Assembly: GCA_013365325.1 (NCBI GenBank)
Contig: JABVXV010000031.1
Coordinates: 310,001-374,000 of the forward strand
Source of the DNA: Dipetalonema caudispina
Taxonomy: Eukaryota > Nematoda > Chromadorea > Rhabditida > Onchocercidae
Length of the DNA stretch: 64,000 bases
Direction: 5' to 3'
Every line of letters starts with the position of its first letter. Position 1 is the first letter of the stretch. The notes under the pieces were generated by a model, which saw only the letters and a list, made by a program, of their open reading frames with translations, was not told where the DNA came from and searched no databases. A program made the position numbers and the translations under genes. This document shows, piece after piece, positions 37,801-51,917 of the stretch.

Positions 37801-40800
37801 TTTTTAATGGCGGTAAATGTAAACTTTCACAAACCAAATAATGCTGCCTAAAATCTATCACTAAACTACTTCAAATCATTCTTTTATTTTAAAAGGTATC
37901 TTCTCAGTTGGAGTCTTATGAATCAGATTGAATGAAATTGTAAGCTTCTTATAAATTTAACAAGAAATGAAGCCTCAAAACTTTGACCACATAATTTTTA
38001 AGCAAGAAATATTCATTAGTTCTTTAAGTAATGCTTTCTTTAAGTGAGTTAACTAAGGAAAATTATTGCTTCCGTAGGCTTATCTATACTTTTTTGATTT
38101 CCTGAATAGGAAATCCAGTAACTTTATTTACTAAAAATTATTTCTTTAATTTTTATAAAATGGTACTCTGCATTTTACGTTTCATGTCGTTTCTATCCCT
38201 TGAAGAGAGATTTTAAAAGCTATGAATACTGAATCAATTTTAACCTTTTACGATTTAGCAACTGCCATCTCCTTTGGCTAATAAATATCTTTCTACTGTA
38301 ATTGGAGTGGACAATGTGAGATATGAACTTCTCTTTTCTACTGTTTTTTTTTATTTTAAAGCTTTGTTCTCACTCAAACAACTTTACTTTACTTGAAATT
38401 TAATTGAAACATTTAATTGTGAAAATACGTTTATTTCAATTTGAAAAGATTATTATCCTTCAGCTGCAAAAATAAGATTTTAAGCAAAAAGTGCAGGGTT
38501 AAGGATTTGCATTCCATATAACCCCAAAAGGATTCACCTCTTCCCAGTTATAGATGAGGTGGATGAATAAGTAGGTCGTCCACGGTGCCTTCCACAGGGG
38601 CACGACACCACCTGACCCGACCCACTTTCGAGCATTACATTATCGCCCTACATCTTCAGGGACGCAACAATTGCAGGGTATCTATTTTTCGAAATGGGTT
38701 GCGCATCGAATTTTGCGAACCTCTTCAATAAGGGTCTATATGCATATTTTCGAAGACATCCATTTGTTGCCAGGTAAAGAATGTCCGTTGGTCAGCAGAT
38801 TGGGAGGAGTCATGATACTAAAGGTAATAGGTCGATGGGACTGGTGGAGGTCGACAGTTGTTATCTTCTGCCGATTATATAATCAAATAAATATATGTGT
38901 ACGACCTCAATTTTTTCGCACATGCAATTGAATTTTTATTCACACTCTCAGACGCAACATTTCATCCATTACCTTCATTTTGTTATCGTAACCGAATCAG
39001 TCCTGAATAAGTCGGTGATTCGATCCGATCTGATCTCTAGTTGAGATGCTGGATCAATAGATGATTTCTTGAAGTCTCGTCTGAAGTAGCACCTTTCCAA
39101 ATTGTGTTGACCTACCGTAGGCAGTGACCTCTTTTTTTTTCCGCTCCCTACTTCTTCCTTTTCTTTCAATCCCTTTCAAGGTCCAGCACCTGGAAAAGTG
39201 GAAATAGTGGACGCGAGATATTACTTCTTTGCATATCCTCTATCCCATGGCGCACTTTTTAATTAGGAGAGAGAGCTCTACCGTGTTTCACAACACAAGA
39301 TTTATTAAGAATTCGAAAAACACAGTAACAGCGAGATGGAAACAAAAAGAAGGGTCTCGGGATATGTTGGTCACCCAATTTCCACGATCGTAGCGGGCTC
39401 CACGCATACCTCCACCCCTTCCCTAAATCAATGTTACGCACCCCATTCTGCATACCCTTCTGACCTCCCCTTCCCCTATCTAACACTCCTCTTCGCATCC
39501 TTTGAGCCCGATTGCGCCATATCACGGTCGGCCTACATATCTTCCCCACCGCTGTCCTCGGGAAGGACCAGCCAGCCACGATCGGCCCTTTCTGATGATG
39601 GTGACAACAATGGACAACTCCACCTGTCTCGTCATGTTACCGCTCCAGATGCCTACTTCCCCTCCCTCTTCTCCCCCGTGGATGCAAACGACCGCCTCCA
39701 GATTGTGTCAGACCACAAAATTATATGCCTATCATCACTGACAAAATTTCTTTTTTTCCCTTGGAAAATTCGTCCAGAGCGTTCATCTTTGCAAATATGA
39801 CCCCCAAACCTTCCGTACATATTTAGACGTATTGTATCCGTTCAACTTTGTATCACTCTCTTCCTAAAAGTATGCTTCGAATCCCATTACTTATAAACTT
39901 TATCAAAATCTAACTCCTCTGCTTTCAAATTTTTTGTTCAATTTTTTTTACTCCACAAACTATTTCTATTCTAACCAAAGTGGTGAATTGATACATATAA
40001 CTACCGACAGATTGAATAAAAAAAAACCGGAGTTTTTAAGTTAGCTAGATCTAAAATCTCCAAGTTGGCAGATACATTAGAACCCATTACTGCCATATTC
40101 ACGAATATTTCCCGTAGAATTCAAAATTTCAGCAGAAGGTTTAGATATTGAATCTGCGCAATATTTGAATATTGAATCTGGGCAACACTTTTCTTCTTTT
40201 TACTTTCGAGCGGGAAGTTTAAATGTGTTTCCATTAGCTTGAATAGTTTTTTCATGATAAATTATTGCGAACGATAACAAAACTGTTTGAAAAATTGGTA
40301 TTGAAATTGATTAATATTGAATTAATAATTGAAACGAGTTGAAAACTTTGTAAGTTTGAAACAGCATCCGTCTCAAAAAACTTTCTAGCAAGAAATTTTG
40401 ACTTCTTAATGAAGAAAGATTAACTGTTGAGGATTTTTGATAATTTGAAGTGAAAAAAAAAGTGCCTACAAATATAAGCCTTCTAAAATTCAACTTCATT
40501 CTGCATTGTTTTATTCTCGTTTTTACTGATTTTCATTAGTAGAAAAAACAACTTCTTTTTCCAATTCTGTATTTGTAAGTCTTATCATATGTTACAATTG
40601 TTAAATTTAAAATTAAAAATTAGGTTTATAAGATTACTGTATTAAAATTGAACTGCGTGACGATGTATTATTTATTTGATTACGAATATCATCAAAATTT
40701 TGATACATTATTCATCAAAATTTTGGTATCCTGGATATTCGAGTATTGTATTTTTTTCAATGAAAATCCGGTGGCACAGTGTTTCCGGCAAATGATCCAG

Positions 40801-40985
40801 GTGGCAAAGCAAGGAATACTTTTTGGTTTGACGAGTCTATTGTTAGGGAGAAAATGATCGAAATACCAATTTTTCTGTTAAACGTGTCCTTTTGATATTC
40901 ATCTCCTTTTGTTTCCACATGAAAAAAGAAATTGAGTTTCAATGAAAATCATTGCGACTAATATTCTAATCTATTCAAATTATAG
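34808..40985. other. 6.2-kb intergenic region upstream of the nuclear receptor
   Basis: Mostly AT-rich. The parts near 37420-37700 and 38560-39750 are clearly richer in G+C and could hold promoters, untranslated first exons or additional N-terminal exons of the nuclear receptor gene. No exon could be confirmed by phase and homology. Confidence 0.4.
39336..39800 (+). other. 154-codon open frame in a GC-richer island, unassigned
   Basis: This is the longest uninterrupted open frame in the window, rich in Ser, Pro and Thr, with a stretch QLHLSRHVTAPDAYFPSLFS that looks protein-like. Overlapping frames on both strands are also open (39259-39579 minus; 39502-39741 plus), which is expected from the GC-rich composition alone. 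No family is recognised and no donor site links it to the receptor exons. It may be an N-terminal exon, a short gene or chance. Confidence 0.2.
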
Positions 40986-41048
40986 GCCAAAGGAAAGTGG
41001 TCAGGTGCTGAGGAGGGAAGAAGTGAGGATAGGTCCGTTGGTGAAGTC

Positions 41049-44000
41049 ATGAGTACAGAGCCGACATCAGCGTTCCGATCTCCTGTCATCACCTCATCCA
41101 CATCCGCCAGAGTAACTCATCCTATTATTGTACATCCTCAACCCATCAAGTAAGTATCTGATCAGCAGTCATCAGGATAATGATTAGCCGAGAGTTTCAA
41201 CATATAAATATGCTACTATCTTTGATGAGCTGCGATACATGCCGCACGTTGTCTTTTGGAAGATGTGAAAAATGTAAAGGTTATTCAGATTTTTTATTAC
41301 TTTCAGTTTGCTTCATTACTTACTTTTTCTTTTATTATGAGTTCATGCTGTTTTGTGATATTTCAGACCCTACTCGCATACCGCAGCTACCGACCCATTC
41401 ACCTTGTACAGTTACTACTTAACACAAATGGGTCATGGTTTTGATCTGCACCAGTTAGCACAGATCACCAGACCACCCATTCTTTCCAGCTCACATTCGC
41501 TGTCTCCAAGCACAGCTTTAATCAGTAATTCGGTTACCCCTACTACTGCAAGCAATCGGATTGGTTGGGATCCAGAAACGAGTAAAACGATTCGGAAAGA
41601 GCAATGCAGGTTTGTTACATTTAACTTGAACTTTGAATTTTTTCAAATTACAGGAAATTATTCCAAGCTAACATAATTTGAAACGAAGCGTCATAATCTC
41701 GATTCTTCTTTCAGTTTTGTTCACAACGATAATTTTTAACATTCTTATCAAAAAAAGATCTTTATTGCAAATTTTGCAGAAAAAATTAGTGACTGTCTTG
41801 CTGAGGAAATCCGATCTCCTTAGCATACCACTATTTTCATCATTTGTCAGAATTTCGATTCACTGAAATCATGAAAAATGAGGAAGATCTTAGCTAGCAA
41901 CTATGTTCCGTCGAATTTCCTTATTTAATCATGAGCTGACCAAGTTGTAGTTTCTATTCCGCGCTTAGTAATTTAACTAATAATTAACATTTTCTAATAC
42001 AGTAATTTTAAACTGATATATTTTCTCTGTATTTGTGTTCTGATATCATTCATCATAAAGAGTTTTGTGATAGGTAGGTGTCATGAATAATAGCTGGTCT
42101 AGTTTGAAAAAGACAACATTAGATAATTTATTCTCGAGGAAGAAATGAGGAAGATGACCTTGGCAAAGCCAGGGAGTCTTGTATGTCCTTGTACTGTCGC
42201 GACAACGCTTGGGTCTCTAGATCACTCAACTCAATCTGTTTTTAAATACACCGAAAACTTGTTTTGAAAGGACAGCAAGGACAAAAGTACTGAAAGAGAA
42301 GAGTATAGTGGAAAATTAAGCACCTATACGTTGACCTGGAACGGCATTTTGTAATTCTAGATTTCTGGATGTTATCTGTCCAGTGAAAACTGTTCTCATC
42401 ATTCTCAAAATTTAAATTTTGACAATTTGGCCATTGAATTCGACATTTCATTATATTCATTATGTGGTGTTTGTCTATTAAAAGTGCAATGGAATTTTCA
42501 AATTTTGAACTGTAGGAACGTTTTGAAGTGAATGAATCAGTTTTAATGCATTTTTCAAACAGTAGGGATAAACAGCGCAGTTTTATACATATTCGAAAAA
42601 TATTTTAAGCATATTTTTGTGCAACCTTGATTACCTGATTTTTTTGTAATTTTTGTAATTACACATCAATTCTGTAGTTGCAAGCTGTGAAATTAAGTAG
42701 TAATAGCTAAATCTGAGGTCGCTAATCTAACCTTGATAAGTGCTATATTCTGATAATATTGATAACTGCGATGATGCCTGAACTATATATCCAATTTTCG
42801 GTTTAGTTTTCGAAATTATTTTTACAGACTATCTAGTCCAAAAGTTTTTCGTGTATTACAGAATTACAAGGGGTATGTTGATAACTCCGGGAAATGAAAT
42901 TTGAAAAAATTTTAAGCCCTGATTCACCCCAAAGTGTGGAGACGTCATGCTCAAGAACGTCGCAATCTAGTACGTCACAAAAGGATCGTATAACAACAAC
43001 AGCAACAGCTGGATCTGATCGCAGCTCCGATAAATTCTCCTGGTTGAGCCATTACAGCGTGGAACCAAATACAGCCGTCGTGAGCTCCAATATGAGCAGT
43101 CCATCGTTAACATCAGGTTTACAATGTACCAAGTCAAATTTCTACCGCTATCGTATTTACGATGGCTTGCCTTACTTTGGTTATTTGTATTTCAAAAAAT
43201 TGGACATTATGGATAATTTCAAATTTTCAAATTTTTTCCGTCATTTTTTTTAAAACTAATTTTATTTACGGTGAACGTTGGACAGCAAGCAATTGTTACG
43301 AGATATAGTACTTCCCAATATTATAGGGATTCTATGCTTGTTATATTGGCAAATGATCACTTCCGAAAAAACTTTTCATTAATGAGATATTAAAGTTTTG
43401 ATTGAATTTTGTCTGAAAATTTTACGTATGAAGTGTAGACAGTGGCAAACGGCAGTAACTTTCTTTATCATCCTGGCATGAGCCAGAACTAATTGGTAAG
43501 CTGTGATTCGAATTCCATTCAATATTTTATTTCATTAAAATCTATAATTAATATTAAAAAATTCTTTAGCTCAATCAAATGGCTCAGAAACGACGTACAC
43601 GTGGAATGGACGAACAGATGGTCATCGTTCAGGAGAGTTTACTGCAGCGCTTATGACCGACTACTTGGACGACAACCCATTATTGTGCGCTATTTGTGCC
43701 GATAAATCATCAGGACTACATTACGGCATTTACACATGCGAAGGGTAAGCATTTCTGATCTGTCAGCAGCTATTTCCATAAATCAAAATCATAACAATAA
43801 GATTTCGAGCATTGTTGTAAGAGTGAGATTCAAAGGAGAGACCAATAGACTAATTAATAAATAACAATTATAATGATGTCAGTAGAATAGGAAGAAAATC
43901 CTGCCTGCTGTTGATTTCCTCGCATATATAATTATAAATTATACATTTAAAGAATTTATTGTTTGCATTTTAAATAAACATCAGCGGATAACTAGTATTG

Positions 44001-47000
44001 CTAAATTTGTTATTTTCAGTTTAATCATTTTGCTACAAAAATGTTGAAATCATAAGACTTGAAAATATTCGGGATTTCAAGTAAATAATCTGTGAGTGAA
44101 AAAAAGTAAAAAGCCTATTCATTGTCATACAGTTCTCGCAAACACAAACTTTTTGCAACTTCAAAAGGAAATTTGAGTAAACATTGGAATATATTTGTGA
44201 CTTATAGAAACAATTTAGCCTTCATGATATGAAGAAATTGATTTGTTCAATGAATTTTTATGTAATAGTGGCAGATGTCTGAAACAAATCTGCCATATGT
44301 CGGTGTTTGGTCACTGTGCTCACCATGAGCAACAGTTATTTGAAATGATGTCCACCTCTGCTTTCAACGAGTGTCTGATTTATAGAAGTCCTTATAGCTG
44401 TAGTAATTATTATTATTATTAATACTGCAGTCGTAATTGATAGTGATAGTGATAATAACAGTAATAATAGTTGTAGGAATTGATACAATGCTTGTAAAGA
44501 AAAGCGTAGCCTAATATAAAAACTGATTTGTATGAAATAGGTTATAAGGTTCTTCCTTCTTCCTTCTTCCTTCTTCATGTTATTCATCTTCCTCTACCTT
44601 TTTGAGGCCATCACCCTACAAACAAATTATTTTTGTGTCCGCTTTTTTTATGCATTGAAATGCTGAAAGGTTTATAGGATGGTAGTTCATGGTGCGATAA
44701 AACCAGGCATTTGTTCACTCTTTCAAGGTGTGATTTGAATTAAGGTCAGTAAATATAGACATATATTGGTGAATTTCATTTACTGTCGAGAATGACCGTC
44801 GTCATTCAATACTATTACACGAGAATTCACTTGTTTGTCAACATTTTTCGTTTATTCCAAAGATACATATTTGAGTTTAATAAAAATTTTTGAAGTCTTA
44901 TCGATGATTTACTTTTTATTTCAATATTTTCCATCCCCAGAACTCATCACTTACCTAACCGTCATTTACGCTTCATTGACAAGATCTACTGAACTTTTCG
45001 TGTTCTACTTCTATTTTCCTTCTTCTGCAATAGCGTTTTACTGTATGATTAGAAAAAATGAATCAGTGATCGTAATCAAACCTCTGTAAAGGTGTGGAAT
45101 CCTTTAATTAACGTATACTCATTTATTTAGCGGCATTAGCTAGCATTACACGCGTAATGAATACTCCGTTAGTTGTTATATGCGTGATGCCTGTCGGAAA
45201 AGACTTTTGAAAAATTGCAAAATTAGTTGGAATTTTTCAGTTCGCTAATTCGATTCCTTTAGTATCCTGAAATGTATCCATAAATTTCCACCTTTATCAA
45301 ATCAAGTCAAATCTAAAAAATCTACTTATGGATTGCAACTAAGAAAGACTTATACACGGGTATCGCAATATTGTTAATCAGTTTACAATTGTTTTGTCGG
45401 AAAAGAATTATGCTTAATCAGTATTGTGTCAATCCAGATAGGCTTTACGGATTACATTCATTGTCTTTTATTACTGGACTTCTAAGCCTCAATAGTTACC
45501 TGCTTATCTCCTCCTCTACATCTCGGCTTAACCATTCTAAGATTCCTTCACAAGCAGTAGGACAGGGCGGAAAAAAAGCAGTCAACTATAACCTATACGA
45601 AAAATAAGTGCAGGAGGAGTATTGCATGAGATTATCGTACATTACAAATGAGCTCATTTTGGGATAAATGAGTGGTACTACTATTATAATAGGCCAGATT
45701 GCGAATAATTTAGAAGTAAAACTCATTCTCATTCTGTGCGAAGTGCCTTATACTGTGTAAATTAGCCTTAAACTTAACTCAGAATAATAGACAAATCATT
45801 CGACGAATGATTAACAAGTCACTTAATGACCATGTAACCTTCATTCGTTGCATGCTCATTAAGTAATTTGGTAAATTGGACAGTATCGCTTTAGTTTATA
45901 ATAGGAATGTAAGTAGTAAATAATCAAGAATTCATTCTAGCAACAAGCAATAAAAAAATCAATATGCTAAGAGAATATTAATGGAATAACAGGTCAATAT
46001 TTAACCTTGATCAGGAATGCTATTGAGCTATTAATGGACTTTATGTGCAACGTTGAAGCGTTTTGAATTTAACCAAATAAAGCAAATAAAGACTAAGAAC
46101 CAAGATAAAATTGAAATATTCTCAATTACTACTAAAATAGGTTTTTTTAATGGCTCATTAACCCGACCAATATTTTCCCGCTTCCTTCTTTCGCTAATTG
46201 TTATTATGTATTCAATTTTTTCGGCATATTTCGCATGTAAATACGATGGCATCTCTCAGAAAACAATCGTCAGGAAGATATGAATAATCTAATTTCCCAT
46301 TCTATGATAATCCTTGGGTGTTTGGGCATTTATCAGAAAATACATGCTAGAAAAATTGTAGTATGGTAGAGGTAAGGACTCGTCGCATGGTATTACGATA
46401 TACAAATGTTGCGTTTAGAATTCCATCCATATTTCACAGTCTAGTAAAATACAAATTCGAGGCTCTTCTTAGAATACTTATCGATGGTTGAGAAATCAGC
46501 AAAGAAATGAAATGATGTAAAAAGCGGTAGTAGAAATACTTATATGAATGCATTCAAAAGTAAAATATGAAATGATTGCTTCTGTGTTATTACGATATCT
46601 CATGTAAAAATTCACTTAAATATACCTCGTTTAGAATAACACTCAGAATAGACACTTTAAGTTGCACAGAACGACCTAAAATGTATTGGTGCTGACCCAT
46701 TTCATCGGAGTCATTTCCTCTTTAGATGCCCTATAAAACTGGTCACCACGGCACCTCACTCACCGAATCACTCCTTACCACTGCTTATTTTTGTACCGGT
46801 ACCCATCATTCAAAGCATTTACCTTACATTTACCGTTCTGTCCGATAATACCCCATGAACCGTCGAAAAATATACAGTAATCGAACAGTGTTATTGTTCA
46901 ACAAAACTTAGGACAACTATGAATAAATTAATAGATGTTTGCTTTCAACATGTTTACTTATATATTCTCATGGAAATGTATTCACCGATGAATTTTCTTT

Positions 47001-50000
47001 CCGTCATTTTCGTTTTCAAGACTGATTGGAGAAAAGTTTTGCAGAGAAAATTCTGTTTTAAGCTATGCATATGATAATAAGTCTTTAGCAAATGAAAGAA
47101 GTTTAACTTTTAGGTGCAAAGGTTTTTTCAAGAGAACGGTGCAAAACAAACGTGTGTATACATGTGTTAGTGGTACCGGAAGTTGCCCGATGACCAAGGA
47201 ACAAAGGAATCGATGTCAATTTTGCCGATTTCAAAAATGTTTACAACAGGGTATGGTCCTTGAAGGTTAGAATTTCCGATATTTCATCATTTACTCAAAT
47301 AATAAAATAATCGGATAATTGTTATAGATAATTATCTATCTTTTACATTTTCAATATTCTGTGACAAAGCGATTAAAGGAAACGAAACCAAAAATATCAC
47401 TTCTTTAACACATTGCTGAGATATCTAAAAAACATTAATTAGATCTTAATTGAAGCGGTACGGGAAGATCGAATGCCTGGTGGTAGGAACGGAAGCGCTA
47501 TTTACAATCTTTACAAATTGAAGTACAAGAAGACAAGACGTTTACAAGCTCTGTGTGAAAGTATCTTACGAGAAAATGCTCCACATTGCGGTACCCCACT
47601 CGGTACTTCTGGTACCACTTCAAGAGGTACACCTCCAGAACAACGAACAATGGGACATACACCGTTGCAAAGCCCACCACTGGGTACATCAGCATCCGAT
47701 ATACATCCCAGTACCGAACCTCTTAATTTATCAGCTAAAGAAGGTGTTACCAGAAATGAAGAAATACCGCCAACAAGTGGTTGTAGTAGTAGGATAGCCG
47801 TTCAGTTTGCCTTCAGCAGATCTCCTCTTCCTACTCATAACAAGAATCTCATACAGGTAGCAGTTGAATTTGTAATTTTTTATTGATTCCGAGAATTGTG
47901 TCGATGCTTGTGTTTCATTTTATTCCGACCAATCAGCAAATGGAATGAGATGTTAATCATAGAGGCGGCGATTGACTTTTGAGTAATGACAGTCTCTGAT
48001 TTTATCGTTTGTTTCTTTTACAGGTATAATCGGAGCTATTCGCTTAGATTGTAGGATAAATTTACTTGAATCCGAGAGGAATATAAAAAGGAATAGCTTT
48101 GACTTGAAGAATTATCAGTATCATCGTAATTTATTCTCACACAATTTCGTGTAATGGTTAAGAAACAATCTAATGACTTCCATTGAATTCCCCAGTACAT
48201 CTTGCATTTAATTAAATCAATCCTTAGTATGTTAATTAAATATAGATCAAAGGGTTATAATGCTTTGTACTAACCTAAGATAAAAGATTGATTTTATCCA
48301 TTATCGATCTAACCCATGTTTTATATCTTTCTTGAACAAATTGTTCTTAGCCATCGAAGGTTTTCGACGAATATATTTTTGTGATAGTTAGATGATCACC
48401 AAAATGATGTCGATTTTTGATCAATGATATTTATGTAGACTTTATTCTATGAATGATTGCATGACTGGCAATAATTTTTCAGATTTCTTTGGGACTAATT
48501 TTTACCTTTCAATTTATTTTCACAAAAACCACTTATATAAGCTCTTAAAAATTATTTTGTGGTGAGATCTGTTATGAGTCAATTAATTATAACAAAGCTC
48601 TCTGAGACAATCTAACATGATAATTTCCTTAGCATAGTCTTCGACGACCCCTAAACCTTATAAATATTTACTTCGATTAAAATGCTAATGCTCCTAAAAG
48701 ATACCTTGTAGTTATTAGTAACTAAGTAAATAAATTTTCACACGATACAATGAATGAAAATCTTTAAATATTCTTACTAATTCATTTTGTTAATAAAATG
48801 TCAAAGATTGCTTGCGGATCATTAAGATCTGTTGATGTTACGAGAAATCCATAGCAGAACCATCCTATCTCTTTTCTTGATTTCTAACAGCAAAATCTAA
48901 TATATAAATATCAATTTACCCAATATTGATTGGATTCCCTAAAAGTTGAGTTGCTATTGCCCTTCATTTAATGTCTACAATCCGTTTTGCCCTAATTTGA
49001 ATTACCATTTCAAACATTCTCACGTGGAATTCTTGGTTTCAGCTTTATTAGCAAAGGAATATGAAAAGATATATGGATTTAGCCGTAAATTTAAAACTTT
49101 ATAAGGTTTCCAAAACTTTTTTTTTTGAGTGATACAAAGTATGATTGAAAATTGGTAATATAATACCTCTGATATCTTAATTACCGCCTTCACACTTCTC
49201 ATTGTTATTTCTTCAGTTTTTAGAATGTGTTACATTTCTTCAATTCTATCACCATTCGGCTAATTCTCAAATTTTAAAGTGTTGTAATCTCTTTCACTCA
49301 ATATCCAAATGAGAAATCTTTGCTTTTAATAATCCATTCGTCACTCCTGAAATTATATCGTACATTTTTGCTTACGTGAAGATGCGACCGAATGAAATTA
49401 ACAGTTCGTCTGATGGCGATATAACTTCTTCTCAAGTGAAGTAATTAGTTCAATTATTCTACCAAAGGTATTTGTCAGCTATGTGAGTGCTTTCTGCTAC
49501 TGTTTGGATCTGTTTGCTCACTTTTGAATTTAAAAAAAGAAAAAAGACAAAATTCAATTTTTCGGAAATGATCATTGGATGCTTCTTGTGTTATTTTTAA
49601 TCCCGCTTTCCAGAAAATTCAATTCAAAATGTGTTCGCACAGTATTCGTAATAGTTTCACTTCAGTTAAAATTCCTCGAGAATGGCAGTGATTTTGTAGA
49701 TCTGATCAATCCTTTTTCTTAGATGTCGAAAAAAAATACCTTTTTTCTTCCAGGAATTGATTGAAATAGATCATATCGAAAAACTAATCAATCTAAAAGG
49801 TTTGCGGATAACGCAACAATTGGGATCACGTAGCAATGATCCGACGATTCCCGCATGTCAGAGGTTGTCAAGGATCGGTGATGAAATCGTTGAACAATTG
49901 GTGGAATGGACCAAGATGTTACCTTTCTATCACGAATTACCCGTAGAAGTACACACTCATTTGCTGACCCAACGATGGGCCGAGCTGGTCTGCAATTCGT

Positions 50001-51917
50001 TTTGCTTACTAAATCTGTAATATATTTACGATCATTTTGCTTTTTTTTTTGTTTAACTTAGATCATAAATTTCAGGTACTGTTATCAGCTTGTTTTTATG
50101 CTGCTTCAACGAGATCTTCCAATCAAGATAGTTTGCCGGTCAGTTCAACAACAACTGATGATAGCGAAGAAGTATCTTTCTTTGATTCCTCAGTCAATCT
50201 TCAACTGCTTCAGAAACGATTGTGTGCCGTCATGGGAAAGCATATACCGCTGGAACATGTTAACAAGTTCGTTTATCTTTGTGAAATCAAAAAATATAAA
50301 ACTTTGGTCAACAGATTTTATTTTGGACGCAGATTGTGCGTTTTTGTTGTAAAGGATGTGATTTAAGCCAAGCTTGGAAGGATAAGACATAATGAAAGTT
50401 CGGTTAATAGAAATTGATATTGCAGTATTTGAAATAATAGAGATGACTGAATAGTAATTGTTATCTTTACAATATCATTTTTGCCAAGTATCAGTTTTCT
50501 CACTATATTTTAGGGAAGCCTCACCTCTGGTTGAAAAATTTACAGCGTTACTGCATTCATTCAGTCGTTTGAAAATTACCTTGGAAGCATACGTTTGCCT
50601 AAAAGCTATCACTCTACTACACTATACACCTCACAGTTGTGGTTTGTTATATTTAAATGATTCAGATTCTAATATTTCATATATTTTCCAGAATCTAAAC
50701 AAGCAAATCAAAATAGATTCGTTTTACTAATTCTTAGTTTTGATATTCTAATTTCTGGAAAATTTCTTGTTCTGTAAAAGTGGAGGTAGGGAAGAACGAG
50801 TTCTCATCTCTTTTTTCTGAAAAATAAAGAGAATTTTCATTTCTTTCAAATTTATTCGAAATCTACTTAAAAAATTAGAAAGATAGATGTTAACCCAGAT
50901 TACCTTCTTGAATTATATACATTATATAACATCTGTGAAAGTGTGCTCGAATGAATAAAACGAGGAAAGGGTTAAGAGCTGTACTGTTATCTTTTCCATG
51001 ACACTTTTAACTGAAGAACTTCGGATCGAATTGACCCTATCTTTTTCAAATCTGAACAAAAAAACTCATTCTCTTTTCCACCTTCTAGGGTTAAACTATT
51101 CGTTGTTGTCTTGATGCTTTTACTTGCTAATTTACTTCTAAAAGCTACTGTATAAGAAAGATATTGTCCGTTGTTAATTCATTCTTTTTGCAAGGTGATA
51201 ATCTGAGGTTAATATCAAGAAATAAAATGACCACTTGTTTGATTTTCAGATGATATGACATTAACTAATAATTTTTAGATGAAATGGCTATTGATGTGAA
51301 AGAATCGATGGTACGGAGCGTCTATGTCCGAAAAGTATCTATAATACAGGATCAGTTCGTGAAGGCATTGCAGATACACCTCAGCCAACATGAAAATGGC
51401 GCACGGCTAACTGATATTTTAACATGGTTCATTTTTATTTGTATTAATTACTATTTTATATTGTTTTAATACTCTAAAAATAAATTATGGTCATTTCGCT
51501 ACATGGCAGATGATTATGCAATGGGCACATTTATAGTATTTTTTCAGAAACTTGAAAGAAACAACCTCGATTGATTTTTATAGTATAATATACAGTAATG
51601 CTTCCATTTGCACACTTAAAACATCTTTTTGATCTGTTCGTGATCAGAATTTCAAATAATCACCCACGAAAATGACATAAACTAATAATTTGTCGCTTAA
51701 TGGTCATTATAGGTTACCAATGCTGCATTCTGCATCATCGGTACTGTTGCATAGCAAAATGTTCTACGTCCCTTTCTTAATTTGCAAAAATCCACAACCA
51801 ATCGGTGGTGGAGATCGTGGCGCAGAAATCCGAACAATATTATCACCGTTATCATATCGTCCTTCTGTCACTGTTACTGATGATGAAGAAGAATTGAATG
51901 CGACAAGCAGCTGTTAG
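41049..51917 (+). CDS. nhr-91: nuclear hormone receptor of the HR4/GCNF (NR6A) group
   Basis: Eleven exons in phase: 41049-41149, 41367-41609, 42917-43116, 43570-43744, 47114-47265, 47456-47856, 49754-49987, 50076-50266, 50514-50641, 51279-51426 and 51713-51917, giving 725 residues. The N-terminal region (1-215) is Ser/Thr-rich. The DNA-binding domain (about 221-290) has both zinc fingers: [14 protein letters not shown], the P-box CEGCKG, and [16 protein letters not shown]. The extension [19 protein letters not shown] follows it. That DBD and extension resemble insect HR4, whose C. elegans relative is nhr-91. The hinge carries PLNLSAK (379-385). The ligand-binding domain (about 425-700) includes [14 protein letters not shown] and a final-helix candidate KMFYVPFLI. 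In insects HR4 acts in ecdysone-regulated developmental timing; in nematodes a moulting role is inference. The exon at 41049 is open upstream to its acceptor at 40985, so the start may lie further 5'. Confidence 0.9.
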
